From Brachypterus glaber (Eukaryota; Arthropoda; Insecta; Coleoptera; Kateretidae): a stretch of DNA of 64,000 bases. Below are positions 33,746 to 44,482 of the stretch, piece after piece (within the stretch, counting starts at the first letter, position 1; every line of letters starts with the position of its first letter). The notes below the pieces were generated by a model. The model worked only from the letters and a program-made list of their open reading frames with translations, did no database searches and was not told the origin of the DNA. Made by a program: the position numbers and the translations under genes. The stretch spans positions 310,001 through 374,000 of the forward strand of contig OY294049.1 in the NCBI GenBank assembly GCA_958510825.1, given 5' to 3'.

Positions 33746-35215
33746 CCCAGACAGCACAAAGATATCTCAAAGAGACCTTAAAGATGTCGTAACTCGTCAT
33801 TCAAGAAGTCTTAAGAAAGTCGGGTTTCGCCGTATATGCATCTTAAAGACGTCTTAACGACGTCGTATGCTAAGACCACTTTACACGGAGCAATTTGTAC
33901 GCAAGTTTGATGCTATGCAAGTTTGCTGCCAGATATAGCATGAGGACAATTGGGCATTGATTTGCCTTTTCACGGAGCAAGTTGTACGCAAGTTTGCTGC
34001 TATATATTGCAAGGTAAACAGTGCTGCCAACCAGACAATTTTGACTTGTCTCTGCGTTTGTTGACAAAAACGTAACCTAGCATTTGCTTTTTTAAGGAAG
34101 TTTTTTAGTTAGACAGACCGACCTATTATTAATAATAATAATTATTAGCATGTGCAGTTGCTACTATATTAGTAAAATGAAATAGTTTGGTAACTTTTAT
34201 TCCAGGTTGGTACTACGAAAATAACCATAAAACTTGCGTGAAAATCGCCGAAAAATAGAACATGTTCTAAATAATTTGATGGCACGAAAATGGCCTCAAA
34301 CTTGCCTGAAGGCATGCGCAGTGACTGAATCATTCTTGCAACAAACTTGCATAGCATCAAACTTGCGCAAAAATTGCTCCGTGTAAAGTGGTCTTTACAA
34401 AAGGTAACGTTTTTAAGACATCTTTTTTTATGACGCCTTACAGACCCCCTGCACAGGCGACTTTACAACATAATACCCCCTCCTATTTATGTTTGCTAGG
34501 TACTGTCGTATTGATATAAAAAGCGTAATAAGAATTAGAATGGGAGGTAATTTGTTTTTAAAATAAAAAAAGTTTGAAACACCTTTTCGAGTTTTTTTTT
34601 TATTTTTTTTTTTTCAAAAAAGTTCTTTTTTCAATTTTTTTTTTAATTTTTTGTTTTTCAAAAAGGGTCTTTAAAAAAATGTATTTTTTATTTATTATTT
34701 TTCTTTTTCTTTTGATTTTTTTTTGTTTTTTTTGAAAATTCCTTTTTTGATTTTTTTTATTTTTTCCTTTTTCGTAAAAAGAAAATAAAAAAAATATATT
34801 TTTTTATTTTTTTGTTTCAAAAAAAGATCTTTAAAAAATGGTATTTTTTTATTTATTTATTTTTTTTAATTATGTTTTTTAAGTATTTGGAAAATGCAAT
34901 ATAGTATATAATGCGTAGCATTACATATCTTTACGGCTTATTTTTTATTCATGAGTTCTAAGAATGGGTATATCTATAAAATCTATATTAGAGAAATTTT
35001 TATATACTTGATTGTGGTTAATTTATTTTTAGTGATGAGTATCGAAGTTAAGACGTCTTGTACCGATACTTAAAAGACATCTTAGAGACATCATAATCAG
35101 ATATATTTTAAAAACCCTAAAAAGAAGTTCATAAGATATCTTTTTTATGTATTTAGGCGTCCAGACATAATTAAGATCAAAAAATACGCCTTTTAGATAT
35201 CATGTGCTGTTTGGG
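33746..35215. mobile_element. TIR element, CCCAGACAGCAC family, copy 3, with nested MITE
   Basis: Ends CCCAGACAGCACAAAGATAT and ATGTGCTGTTTGGG; the immediate flanks are AT on both sides, not TA. It carries the family landmarks (AATACCCCCTCCTATTTATG, GATGAGTATCGAAGTTAAGA), a long T-rich low-complexity block (34590-34880) and a nested Harbinger-like MITE. Confidence 0.88.
33873..34394. mobile_element. Harbinger-like MITE nested in copy 3
   Basis: Ends AGACCACTTTACACGGAGCA and TGCTCCGTGTAAAGTGGTCT; flanks CTA (33870-33872) and TTA (34395-34397). Comparison with the empty site in the 28670 copy (GTATGTTACAAAAGG) shows precise insertion with a 3-bp duplication. Inverted similarity extends ~70 bp, with CGCAAGTTTGATGCTATGCA in both arms. 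Confidence 0.93.
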
Positions 35216-36239
35216 ATATAAATTCAAAAATCTTGGATCTAATTTTTACTGTTAATATTACTATTTATAATGTGAAAATAGAAAATTAATCTAATGATGC
35301 ATTTTTTTTGCTTCGTAAATTGTTCCTCTTCAAACCTCTGAGGAGGAGGATGAGGAGGAGGACGATTGTCTCTGCTCCTCATCTTTAATATCTCCAATTT
35401 GTTTTTCTTCTTATTATTTAAATCAATGGCCTTTTCATAGAATTTGGCCAGCTCAATATAAATTTGTATTTATATTATTCTAGAAGATTGGGTCACTTGG
35501 TGAAGTGGTCTGGATAATGGCCTTTTCATAGAATTTGGCCAGCTCAATATAAATTTGTATTCATATTATTCTAGAAGATTGGGTCACTTGGTGAAGTGGT
35601 CTGGATAATTCCAGTCTTCTTTTTCTTCTTAATGTATCCACAGATACGTTCTTTTGACGAGGCTGTTTTTTCTAATTTGTAATTATATTTGAGCATGCGT
35701 TAGTATATAAAGAAACTATACGTATAAAAACTTCTTCACATGTTAGTTGCTTCCAAATCAAAATTTATCAGCATTATAAATGATTAAAAAACATAAAATT
35801 CCCTTCTTACTCTAATATAATAACATTTTCGTCATTTTACTGCACATTATCCATACAATCACTATAAAATATATAAAATCAAATCCAGGGCATATCTAAG
35901 ATAGCAAATAAATAAATAACTACTAAAACACTTTATGCTAAAGATTAAACGCGAATAACGGATTACCTAATTCTTGCCAAAAGTACATGTTGCTCGTTTC
36001 ACGGGTGAAAAGCAACTTTTTATCAGCTGTTTATTTAACCTGTTAGCTGCTCAGGCGATACAACCGAATTTACTGTATTTCTGTAAGCGTGTTGTAGTAA
36101 GTGTCTCTGTCTCGTTGTCTGGGAAAAATGAAATTTATAACAAATATTAATATGTAGCAGTGTGGCGGGGAGCACTGCTTCTGATGTTCAAACAAAAAAT
36201 GCATGATATAATATTTTTTATTGATCAAAGTCAAACTTA
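35216..36239. other. Gene-free stretch around the 91-bp duplication
   Basis: On the minus strand 35285-35465 can read KFYEKAIDLNNKKKNKLEIL and a proline-rich tail. It resembles the charged C-terminal tail of Myb/SANT-type proteins of Harbinger elements but is blocked upstream by stops. Not called as a gene. Confidence 0.25.
35426..35607. repeat. Tandem duplication of a 91-bp unit
   Basis: Two nearly identical units starting ATGGCCTTTTCATAGAATTT at 35426 and 35517, ending GTGAAGTGGTCTGGATAAT. Confidence 0.93.
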
Positions 36240-36247
36240 CCTATCCC

Positions 36248-36487
36248 CAAGGGCGTAGATGAGGCGTGGGCGCCAATTTTGTTTGCAGGGCACCAAGTTT
36301 GGTAGAAACCGTCAGGGACAAAGCTTTTTTTCTTGATGGCATTTTTTGGGGGGCTATTTTTTTTTGTAGGCGCACAAAGCTTTATTTTAGGGTGTTTTTT
36401 CTTTTGCTAGGGGGTGCCAAATTTGAGGCTTAAAAGGCCGGCCCTGGGTATTACCCCCCCTATAGAAGAAAAAGATCTACGCCCTTG
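36248..36487. mobile_element. 240-bp hAT-type MITE, exact 8-bp duplication
   Basis: Ends CAAGGGCGTAGAT and ATCTACGCCCTTG; CCTATCCC flanks both sides (36240-36247 and 36488-36495). The interior shares GACAAAGCTTTTTTTC and GGCGCCAA blocks with 22.3-23.1 kb. Confidence 0.93.
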
Positions 36488-36495
36488 CCTATCCC

Positions 36496-37269
36496 TTAAT
36501 ATTATTCACCTAACTCTACCTTGTCGTTCCCTGAAATAGATGCTTTCCTATTTTAAAGGAAACTTTGAAAAGCCTAGTTAATTAATATTATTTTTTTTTT
36601 AAAAAAACTGTCACACAAATATGGGGATTCTTTGACCAGCACCACCATCATAGTCAAAGTTTGTTATTTTGTCTATAAGAAATTTGTGATGTTGCCAAAG
36701 GATTTTAATGGGATTTCCCACTAGCAGTTTTCCGATTTTCAGTAAGAATATTTTAAATGTTTTAATATGGTTTCATATAACATTATAGGTGTACCCGGTC
36801 AATATTGAATATAGACCAAACCAACAAAAATAAAACGCCGTTGGTGATATAAAAAGTGTTATAGTTTTTTTTTTCAATATTTTTACTAATATTAAAAACA
36901 TTTCAAATATTTTCGCATCTGGTGCAATAAAAAAATTCACCGTCAAACTTTAATTCTGGATTGTCTTGAATTCATGATTCTACTGTAGAACGTTTAGGGA
37001 CACTAGAGATTTTAATCACAATAAATCTATACTCTTGACTAAACTTTAAGTACCTAAGTAAATAATATATTATTATTATTTTGAGCCATTTCGCCTGAAT
37101 TATTATTTTTATTAATAAAAATCTAAAACAGAAAATAAAATTAAAATTTTTATTATAATTGTAGATTATTATATATTATATTAGTTGTAGTTTAGGTATC
37201 ATAAAAACTTTAAAAATCTAGGTAACTATTTTCATTTTAGGTAACAAAAACAACGATCGAAATCTTAAA
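36496..37269. other. Gene-free AT-rich stretch
   Basis: Nothing supported; no ORF with recognisable content. Confidence 0.35.
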
Positions 37270-37945
37270 TAAACACTGCCCAGTAAAAGAGCTTTCTCAT
37301 TTTTCACCTCCGCCCGTAAAATGAATTTTTTATTATCAGATTCACTTTGAGCAACCATAAAAACCTTAATATACCAATTTTCACGAAAACTACCCTTTAG
37401 GCGTAAAGTTAGAATTTTTTTATAATCAGATTCACTTTCAACAACCTCAAAAACCCCAACAATTTTCACGAAAACTACCCCCCACCTCTCAGGGGGTGGA
37501 TTTAGAAAAATTTTATTATCAGATTCACTTTCAGCAACCTCAAAAACCTCGATACACCCAGCCCCAGGGGGATTCATATTCGTCGACCCCAAAAACCCCT
37601 ATTTACCAATTTTGAAGAAAATATTAATAGCAATTAGCAATTTTCAAATTTTTCTAAAAAAATGTATTTTTCCCCATTTGCCCCAAAACCAAAACCCCAA
37701 TGTTTACCAAAAACAATCCCGAGCGAGAACTTTTGGTAACATACCTGTATGCCAAATTTCAAGTCTCTAGCTTAAAGCGTTCTTAAGTTATCGTGCCCAG
37801 AAGATTTTCGACAATTTTATTTTTTTGCTCGAAATTGATTTATATCGACATAAAACGTCATAAAACGCAAAAATACACAAAAAAAATTGAAAATTTTTGC
37901 ACGAATACGAATACGAAATTTTGAAAATTTTCAAAATGGGAAAGC
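37270..37945. repeat. Third copy of the ~100-bp minisatellite plus GTCY block
   Basis: Begins ACTGCCCAGTAAAAGAGCTT, contains three TCAGATTCACTTTCAGCAAC-type units, then ACAATCCCGAGCGAGAAC, GCGTTCTTAAGTTATCGTGC and ends AAAATGGGAAAGC, the same order as at 30-32 kb; the GACCGATC run itself is deleted here. Confidence 0.88.
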
Positions 37946-38331
37946 AAAACGGGCGAAACTCTAATTTACACGCAGCAACCTTTCTGCCTTTCTAAGCTGA
38001 AAGGTCCTCTTTGTATGTTAAACCTGTGTAGATAGGACCTTTCAGCTTAGAACGGCAGCTCTGATGTGTAAGGGCCTATCAACAGGCTCTAATGCGATCC
38101 TAGCATAACGTTATAAGCCAGCGCACAAGCTACATGACGGAACATCAAGCCAATCACGGCATTGCATTGTTGTCTATTATGTTAGTTTTGCGAGTCTTTT
38201 TATAGACCATCGCGCAGATTTTGTTAAAAGCGGAAGTGTGCGTAATTGTTAGCATGCTTCGGAAAAAAAAACTGGTCGGTTTCGAAAAATTAAGAATTAT
38301 TTTTACTTTCGACCGAAATTGTTTGATTCTA

Positions 38332-39034
38332 CCCGGACAACATCCATAAACTCATGACGCCTCATGAGAGCATCATGTTATGATTTCCACGTTTTGTACT
38401 CATACGAACATCATGATGAGCACATCTCATGATTTTGTGATCATATGAGTTTGTCATGAGGTGTATAAATTTAACGTTAAAGTACTAGTTTCATAACATA
38501 CGTTTTTAGTGCACGAGTACAAGTTTAGAAAACGAGCCGCTTGCGGCGAGTTTTCTAAAGTACTAGTGCTCTAAAAACATGTTATGAAACGAATTTTTTC
38601 TATTTTGCTCTAAAATTTAAAAAACACATTTAAATTGATGACTGATTTAGTGATTTTTGTTTTGGGTTGGCATTACAGCTTACACTATGTTTAAAATTCT
38701 AAGAACAAATGATATTTGGTTATATTTTACAGTAATCTCTTCTTTTTTCACTGCAGTTAACCAGTCCACAATTTTAATACGGTAAAAAATAACCCAAACA
38801 CAAAATTTTGTAAAAAATTAAACTTTAAATCGACATTGACATTTGCACGCAAAACGTCAAGAGATAGGCTTTTGTATGTTGCCAACCCAACAGAAAAAAA
38901 AGTACAGACCTCTTATGGGCCTATAAGAACACGCAAAATGCGTGTGATTATGAGCTTATAAGAGTCGCAAAATAGAAAAAATCATTAAATGATGTCATAA
39001 TGACTTCCACGTGAAATAGCAAATGTTGCCCGGG
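38332..39034. mobile_element. TIR element, ends CCCGGACAACAT / ATGTTGCCCGGG
   Basis: Inverted ends flanked by TA (38330-38331, 39035-39036). The left part is dense in CATGA/TCATG words (TCATGATGAG, CTCATGAC). A hairpin-bearing dispersed repeat (38475-38985) is nested inside, leaving about 140 bp on the left and 50 bp on the right. Confidence 0.85.
38475..38985 (+). repeat. Dispersed repeat with CpG-loop hairpin (family 2, copy 1)
   Basis: The hairpin 38488-38590 pairs GTTTCATAACAT with ATGTTATGAAAC and AGAAAACGAG… with …CGAGTTTTCT around a CCGCTTGCGG loop. The downstream ~380 bp match 54545-54895 in reverse orientation (GTTGGCAACA, TTGACGTTTTGCGTGCAAAT, TACAAAATTTTGTGTTT). Confidence 0.85.
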
Positions 39035-39035
39035 T

Positions 39036-39384
39036 ACAGAAATACAGAAATTAGTTTATGCATGTGTTTTTATATCAACAAGGCCTATTAATATACCGGG
39101 TGAGTTTTATTTATGGCCAACCCTAAAATTAAGAGTAATAATATATTTTAATATATGTTTTTATTTTAAACATATTTTGTTCTTCACATTTTTTCGATAC
39201 GATGTATTTTTGTTAACATAATTTTTATGTCAAAAATGCATATTTTATACTTTTTTGACGAGTGTTTTTTTGCACGACGTGATTTTAAATTTCTGAGGTC
39301 ATATTCGAATTCAGCGCATCAAGTTTAGCTAAAAAATATATCTGACTTTAAATGGTATGTCATATTGCCCAGTGTACATAGATA
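39036..39384. other. Spacer between MITEs
   Basis: Contains ATACCGGGTGAGTTTTATTT at 39092, the end phrase of the 20626 element family, without a recognisable body. Confidence 0.4.
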
Positions 39385-40252
39385 CCCAGTCAACACAAAT
39401 ACATGGCAGGAACATAGCAGGTACATAACCACTGTTCTATGTGATGTTGCAGACATGTAATTTTTATAGTCCATGTATAGTCCTTGGACTTTAACAATTC
39501 CGCCTCAAGTTATGTATCAGCTACATAACATGCTACATATCAGATACATACTAGGTACATAACAATAAAAGTAGGCGTTTCCGAATTTTACTTGTTATGG
39601 AGTGCATCATAGATTTAGACATGGTGAACATTTTTACGTCTTTTTGATAAACCTAATAATTAAAGTATATAAATATCTTTATATGTAGCATCCATCAGGC
39701 AAAATTCTTATACGATGTGCATTTTTACTGTGAAAGCAAACTTTCTACCAGGCTTAAAAATCATGGGCCACATAAAAAGCCAATTTTTAGAGAAAAAATA
39801 GCAAATAATCATTTTAAAAAAATATATATATATATTTTAATTTTTTGTCTAAAATTATCTAAAATCGGTTTAGTTGTCTAAAAATACATGCGTTTCTACT
39901 ACTTAAGGGTAAAACTTTTATTATTAACAACAATTTTAAGAATATTAGTGATTCTAACCTATAAAAATTAAAATAATATAGACGCCATATTTAGTATTGA
40001 ATTCATAACATTTTATGTATCGTGTATGTTCTCGTACCATATATATGATACATAACATGCAATATTGCATGTTATGTACCATACATATGTATGTTACATC
40101 TTATGTAATATGGCACATGTAACGTAAAAAATCTTTCTGTTATAGGGCATGTTATGTAGCATACATATGTATGTTATGTCTCATGTAATATGGCACATGT
40201 TACCTAAAAAATCTTTCTTTACCATGTTGCATCCATATATGTGCGGACTGGG
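39385..40252. mobile_element. TIR element, ends CCCAGTCAACAC / GTGCGGACTGGG
   Basis: Flanked by TA (39383-39384, 40253-40254). The interior is packed with TACATA, ATGTA and TATGTA words and has a ~75-bp direct repeat (about 40070-40140 and 40148-40222). No transposase. Confidence 0.85.
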
Positions 40253-40588
40253 TAATAGTTATTTATGGTACTAGTGGGTAAAGTAAGATATTGCCCATGA
40301 GAAAATTAACCTGCGAGGCGTCAGCCAAGCAGGTTAATTTTCGAGAGGGCAATATCGGTTTACCCATGAGTGCCATACAAGGATTTATCCAATAAATAGC
40401 TTAGGAATTCATATTTTTATTAAAAATTTTAATGACATTTACAAGAAAATAATTTGACAAGTGACAGTTGAGTGGGTAAAATAAATAATTATCCACTCAA
40501 TAAAGTAAAAGCCACACGGGGGTTATTATTGAGTTTATCTATTTAAAATAAAGCTGGTAATTGTCTTATTATCTGTATGTATTGGATA
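40253..40588. repeat. Dispersed ~335-bp repeat, copy 2, with three-tier hairpin
   Basis: Near-identical to 19851-20190; the hairpin spans 40276-40365 and keeps the compensated arms and the GGCGTCAGCC loop. Confidence 0.9.
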
Positions 40589-40975
40589 ATTTTTTTTTTA
40601 TCATTTTCAGCTGATTTTTATGTACTTCTCTGTATAACAAACGATAGAATTTTTAAATTTTTAGACTTAAACTTTTAGTTTTAGTGTAAGTAACCAGAAT
40701 ATGAAAAAAAAAATTGAGGCCGCAGACATCCGACAAAAAATGAATGGATTGGGCCATAAACATATTATTTAATAAAACTGCCAATATATTGTAATATAAA
40801 TAATTGTTTATTATATGTAATAAATATTTTATATATCTAACTATCAGTAACAGTAATTGGTAAAAATAACCCTAATAATAAATATAAATATAAGTCATTT
40901 AATTATATTTCTTAAAATCAAAATTTTAGAAAGATATTATTACATTTTTAAGTAATTTAAATATTAATATTTTGA
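40589..40975. other. Gene-free AT-rich spacer
   Basis: No supported feature. Confidence 0.35.
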
Positions 40976-42110
40976 TAAAAAAATCGTTTATAAAAGAATT
41001 GATTCCTAAAAAATCGATCTTCGATTTTTTTTTTAAATAATTGTATAAAACAAAAGTCAAACCAAGCGGAAATGTTGATGACAAAAAAAGCCTTGCCTTG
41101 CAGAAATTTTGATGGCTAAAAAAAAGGTCTTAACCTAAAAAAGCTTCTTTACCCCTGAAACGGTTTCGGAAAATTAAGATTAATTTTAAGTTTTGACCGG
41201 AAAATTGTTCGGTTGTATAAGATCGATTTAAAGGAAAAATAATTATTTATGAAAAAAAAGAAGGTATTAAAAGGATCGATTTTTAAAAAGTCGATTTTTA
41301 AAAGAAACCATTTTTAAGAGAATCGATTTTTAAAAAAATTGATTTTGAATTTTTTTTTAAATAATCGATTTAAAAAAAAATCGACATTTAAAAAAAAACG
41401 ATTTTTAAAAAGAGAATAAAAGAATCGATTTTTAAAAAAGAGATTAAAAGAATCGATTTTTAAAAAATCGATTTAAAAAAAAGATTAAAAAAAAATTTTT
41501 TAAAAGAATTAATTTAAGAAATCTATTTTTTAAAAGAATCGATTAAAAAAATTAAAAAATCAATTAAAAAACTATTTTTTAAACAATCGATTTTAAAAAG
41601 AATCTATTTTTAAAAAATCGACTTTTATAAAATCAATTAAAATAAGCATCACTGATTTAAATGTCAAAAAGGAAGAAGCCTCCTCCGATAGAGGGTACAT
41701 GTTGGCGACGCGGAAGCAGTACTCTGTTAATAGTGTAAACGTTGCCGTTAGTAGCCAAATTGTCGCATATCACAACACTGTGAATTCTGACCTGGGAACC
41801 TATGCGGCCAATTTCGTATTGGTTACGGCACAAGGTGGGGACAAAGCGATTGATACCAAAATTTAGAAAAAAAATAAAAGGTAAACATTTTTTTAAAAGA
41901 ATCGATTTTAAGAAAAATTGGTTAAAAAATCGATTTTTATAAAAATTGATTTTTAAAATAATCGACATAAAAAACCGATTGTTTTAAAAGAATCGATTTT
42001 TCAAAGAATCGATTTTTAAAAAATCGATTGTTGATGATCGATTGTTGAAAATTGATTTTTCAAAGAATCCATTTTTAAAAAGATTTGGATTTTTAAAAAA
42101 TCATCATGAT
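40976..42110. repeat. ATCGATT/poly(A) word array downstream of the fasciclin gene
   Basis: Some 25 copies of AAAAGAATCGATTTTTAAAA-like words, with the palindrome ATCGAT or a one-base variant at the core. The array fills both sides of the duplicated exon at 41657-41863 and reaches the stop codon of the real last exon. Similar words occur at 17490-17585. Confidence 0.9.
41657..41863 (-). pseudogene. Partial duplicate of the last fasciclin exon
   Basis: Reads RFVPTLCRNQYEIGR, IGSQVRIHSV, CDNLATNGNVYTINRVLLPR and GGGFFLFDI then stop, matching the real exon 8 (42111-42358) over about 66 codons. Both length differences are multiples of three, so the frame and stop are preserved. The 5' part of the exon and its AG acceptor are missing, and the conserved NG-H pair of the FAS1 domain has become NGNVY. 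Roughly half the changes are synonymous. Either a decayed tandem copy or a former alternative last exon; I prefer the former. Confidence 0.85.
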
Positions 42111-42358
42111 TTAAATGTCAAAAAGGAAGAAGCCTCCTCCGATGGATGATGGTACATGTTGGCGACGAGGAAGCAGTACTTTGTTGATAGTGTGCACGAT
42201 GCCGTTGGTAGCCAAATTGTCGCAACTGGTGACGATAGCACTGTGGATTCTGACCTGGGAACCGGTGCGGCCAATTTCGTAGTGGTTCCGGGACAGAGTG
42301 GGGACGAAGCTGTTGAATCCCCAATTATGAGGGCCCACTCCAGAACAGCACAAAATTT
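42111..42358 (-). CDS. mfas: Fasciclin-like gene exon 8 (last): end of FAS1-4 and C-terminus
   Basis: The acceptor TTTTTTTACAG precedes 42358; one base from exon 7 completes the first codon. It encodes ILCCSGVGPHNWGFNSFVPT, then HYEIGRTGSQVRIHSAI and the FAS1 H2-type motif NGIVHTINKVLLP, and closes with GGGFFLFDI and TAA at 42111-42113. A CC pair near the start may form disulfides. A decayed copy lies immediately downstream at 41657-41863. Confidence 0.9.
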
Positions 42359-42596
42359 CTGTAAAAAAATGAATTAAAAATTATGTTCATTACGCTAATC
42401 CTGGATAGACATTAGGTTTAAAAAACTTGCCAACGCAAACCAGGAGTTAATCCTGTTAGCAGGATGTATCCACATTATAAAACCATCAACAGTAAAATCT
42501 AAGGTGCAGAAGATCAGAAGATAATGGACTTTTACTCAAAAATTAGCATGCTCGACTTAAGAGTTCTTCATTTTATACTGTTTTAGCTTATTCTAT

Positions 42597-43520
42597 ACCG
42601 GGTGTCCCAACTCTATTTACCCAGCGATTTTCTCGAAAACTAAAAGAGATAATCAAGTTCTGAGAAAACCATTTTAAATTAGACAACTTAAACTATCTTT
42701 TAGCATACACTGCGGTCCAAAAGTCACCCCCCTTTAACTTTTGAACGAGTTGAGATATCGACTTCAAATTTAGAACTCTTAAATAAGACAACTTAAACTC
42801 TCTTTAAGCATATATTTGATATTTTCAGCTCTTAAAATGTGGGCAGGGGGGCATGGGGGAACATTTTTTTAAATGGAAAGGTCGTGTGATACATTATTTT
42901 AAAGCTTTAAAAATTCTCTATTTAAACTAACATTTTTAAATTTAAAAAAAATGTTTTTTTAGGTTTTGATTTTTCAGTTTTTTGTGCTAAAACATTCGAT
43001 TTTTTTTATAAATTTTTATTTATGTCAACTAAAATTAGTTTAAAAGTATAATTAACATTTTTTTATGATAAAATTAGGCATTTTTAAAAAATTATTTGTT
43101 TTTTTTTAGAGGAATTTTGACATTAATACCCATTTTCAACCCCATTTTAAACCAATTTTTTTTTTAATTTAATAATACGGAGTTAAATGGAAAATTTTAT
43201 AAGCTTTAAAATGATGTATTACACGACCCCCCTTTCCATTAAAAAAATGTGCCCCCATGCCCCCCTGCCCACATTTTAAGAGCTGAAAGTATTAAATATA
43301 TGCTAAAAGATAGTTTATGTAGTCTTATTTAAAAGTTCCAAATTTGAAGTCGATATCTCAACTGGTTCAAAAGTTAAGAGGGGGGGGGGGGTGAGTTTTG
43401 GACCGCTCTGTATATTTGATACTTTCAGTTCTTAAAATGTGGGCAGGAGGGCATGGGGGGATTTTTTTAAATAAATAAAGGGGTCGTGTGATACATCATT
43501 TTAAATGTGCAGTTGTATGT
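42597..43520. mobile_element. Older Tc1-like foldback copy that was hit by its own family
   Basis: Left part 42597-42707 ends …ATCTTTTAGCATA and the right part resumes at 43411 with TATTTGATACTTTCAGTTCT; joined, they reproduce the internal order of the inserted copy (GCATATATTTGATATTTTCA). The remainder runs to about 43500. The same family forms the ends of the 20626 element and the last 160 bp of the window. Confidence 0.75.
42708..43410. mobile_element. Tc1/mariner-type foldback element, 703 bp, TA duplication
   Basis: Ends CACTGCGGTCCAAAAGTCAC and GTGAGTTTTGGACCGCTCTG, flanked by TA at 42706-42707 and 43411-43412. The arms pair over about 330 bp (GACTTCAAATTTAGAACTCT, AGCTCTTAAAATGTGGGCAG). 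No transposase: a non-autonomous palindromic element inserted in intron 7. Confidence 0.85.
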
Positions 43521-43546
43521 TGTAATTGAATATTTCTTGGAAATTA

Positions 43547-43954
43547 AATTATTTATTTATTTATTATTTTATTTATTTATTTATTATTTATTTATTTTAT
43601 TTATTTTATTTATTTTATTTATTTTATTTATTTTATTTATTTTATTTATTTTATTTATTTTATTTATTTTATTTATTTTATTTATTTTATTTATTTTATT
43701 TATTTTATTTATTTTATTTATTTTATTTATTTTATTTATTTTATTTATTTTATTTATTTTATTTATTTTATTTATTTTATTTATTTTATTTATTTTATTT
43801 ATTTTATTTATTTTATTTATGTTATTTATTTTATTTATTTTATTTATTTTATTTATTTTATTTATATTATTTATTTTATTTTTATTTTTATTTTATTTAC
43901 TTTATTTATTTTAGTTATTTTATTTATTTTGTTTATTTTGTTTATTTTATTTAT
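43547..43954. repeat. (TTATTTTAT)n microsatellite, left block
   Basis: A 9-bp period gives permanently open frames coding only F, I, L, Y. The two long ORFs here are artefacts. Confidence 0.97.
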
Positions 43955-44482
43955 CGTCCACTAAAGGCTCTAGTTGTCTAACTCCAAATTTTCAAAATGA
44001 GATTTTTATCAAATTTGCTTCATTATCTCATTACCAACATACTTCAAAAAAGTTGCATTAAACCAATATCAGCCTCAAAAAATGCAAAAATGTAATTATT
44101 TTAAGTCGCTAAGTGTCTAACTCCATCATATGATTGTGAGAAAACAATTAAATGAGAACTGTCACTAATGTCAAACTATTTCTCGACAACAGGGGATCCC
44201 GTTTCAAATATTTGTTAATTTACTGTTTGATGATAATTATAATTATTGCCATTAATAATGTATATATATTATGCCTACCTAGTAGTAATATTATATATTA
44301 AATATAAAAATATAAATTTTTTGTAATAATATTATGCGATATAATACAGTCGGGGAATTAAAAAATAAAACGGTTATATAAAAAAATTGATCGTTTTATG
44401 TTGGTTGGCCCTTTTTAAACTAACTTTTTTAAAATTTGCGGTTATGGTAACTTTCATGACATAAAACAGTGTCGTCTCTTTT

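Noticed and set aside
43507..43981. Long ORFs coding FIL/FYL repeats (also 46385-46834)
   Set aside because: They are translations of a 9-bp microsatellite, which leaves the frame open by arithmetic; no start context, domain or composition of a real protein.
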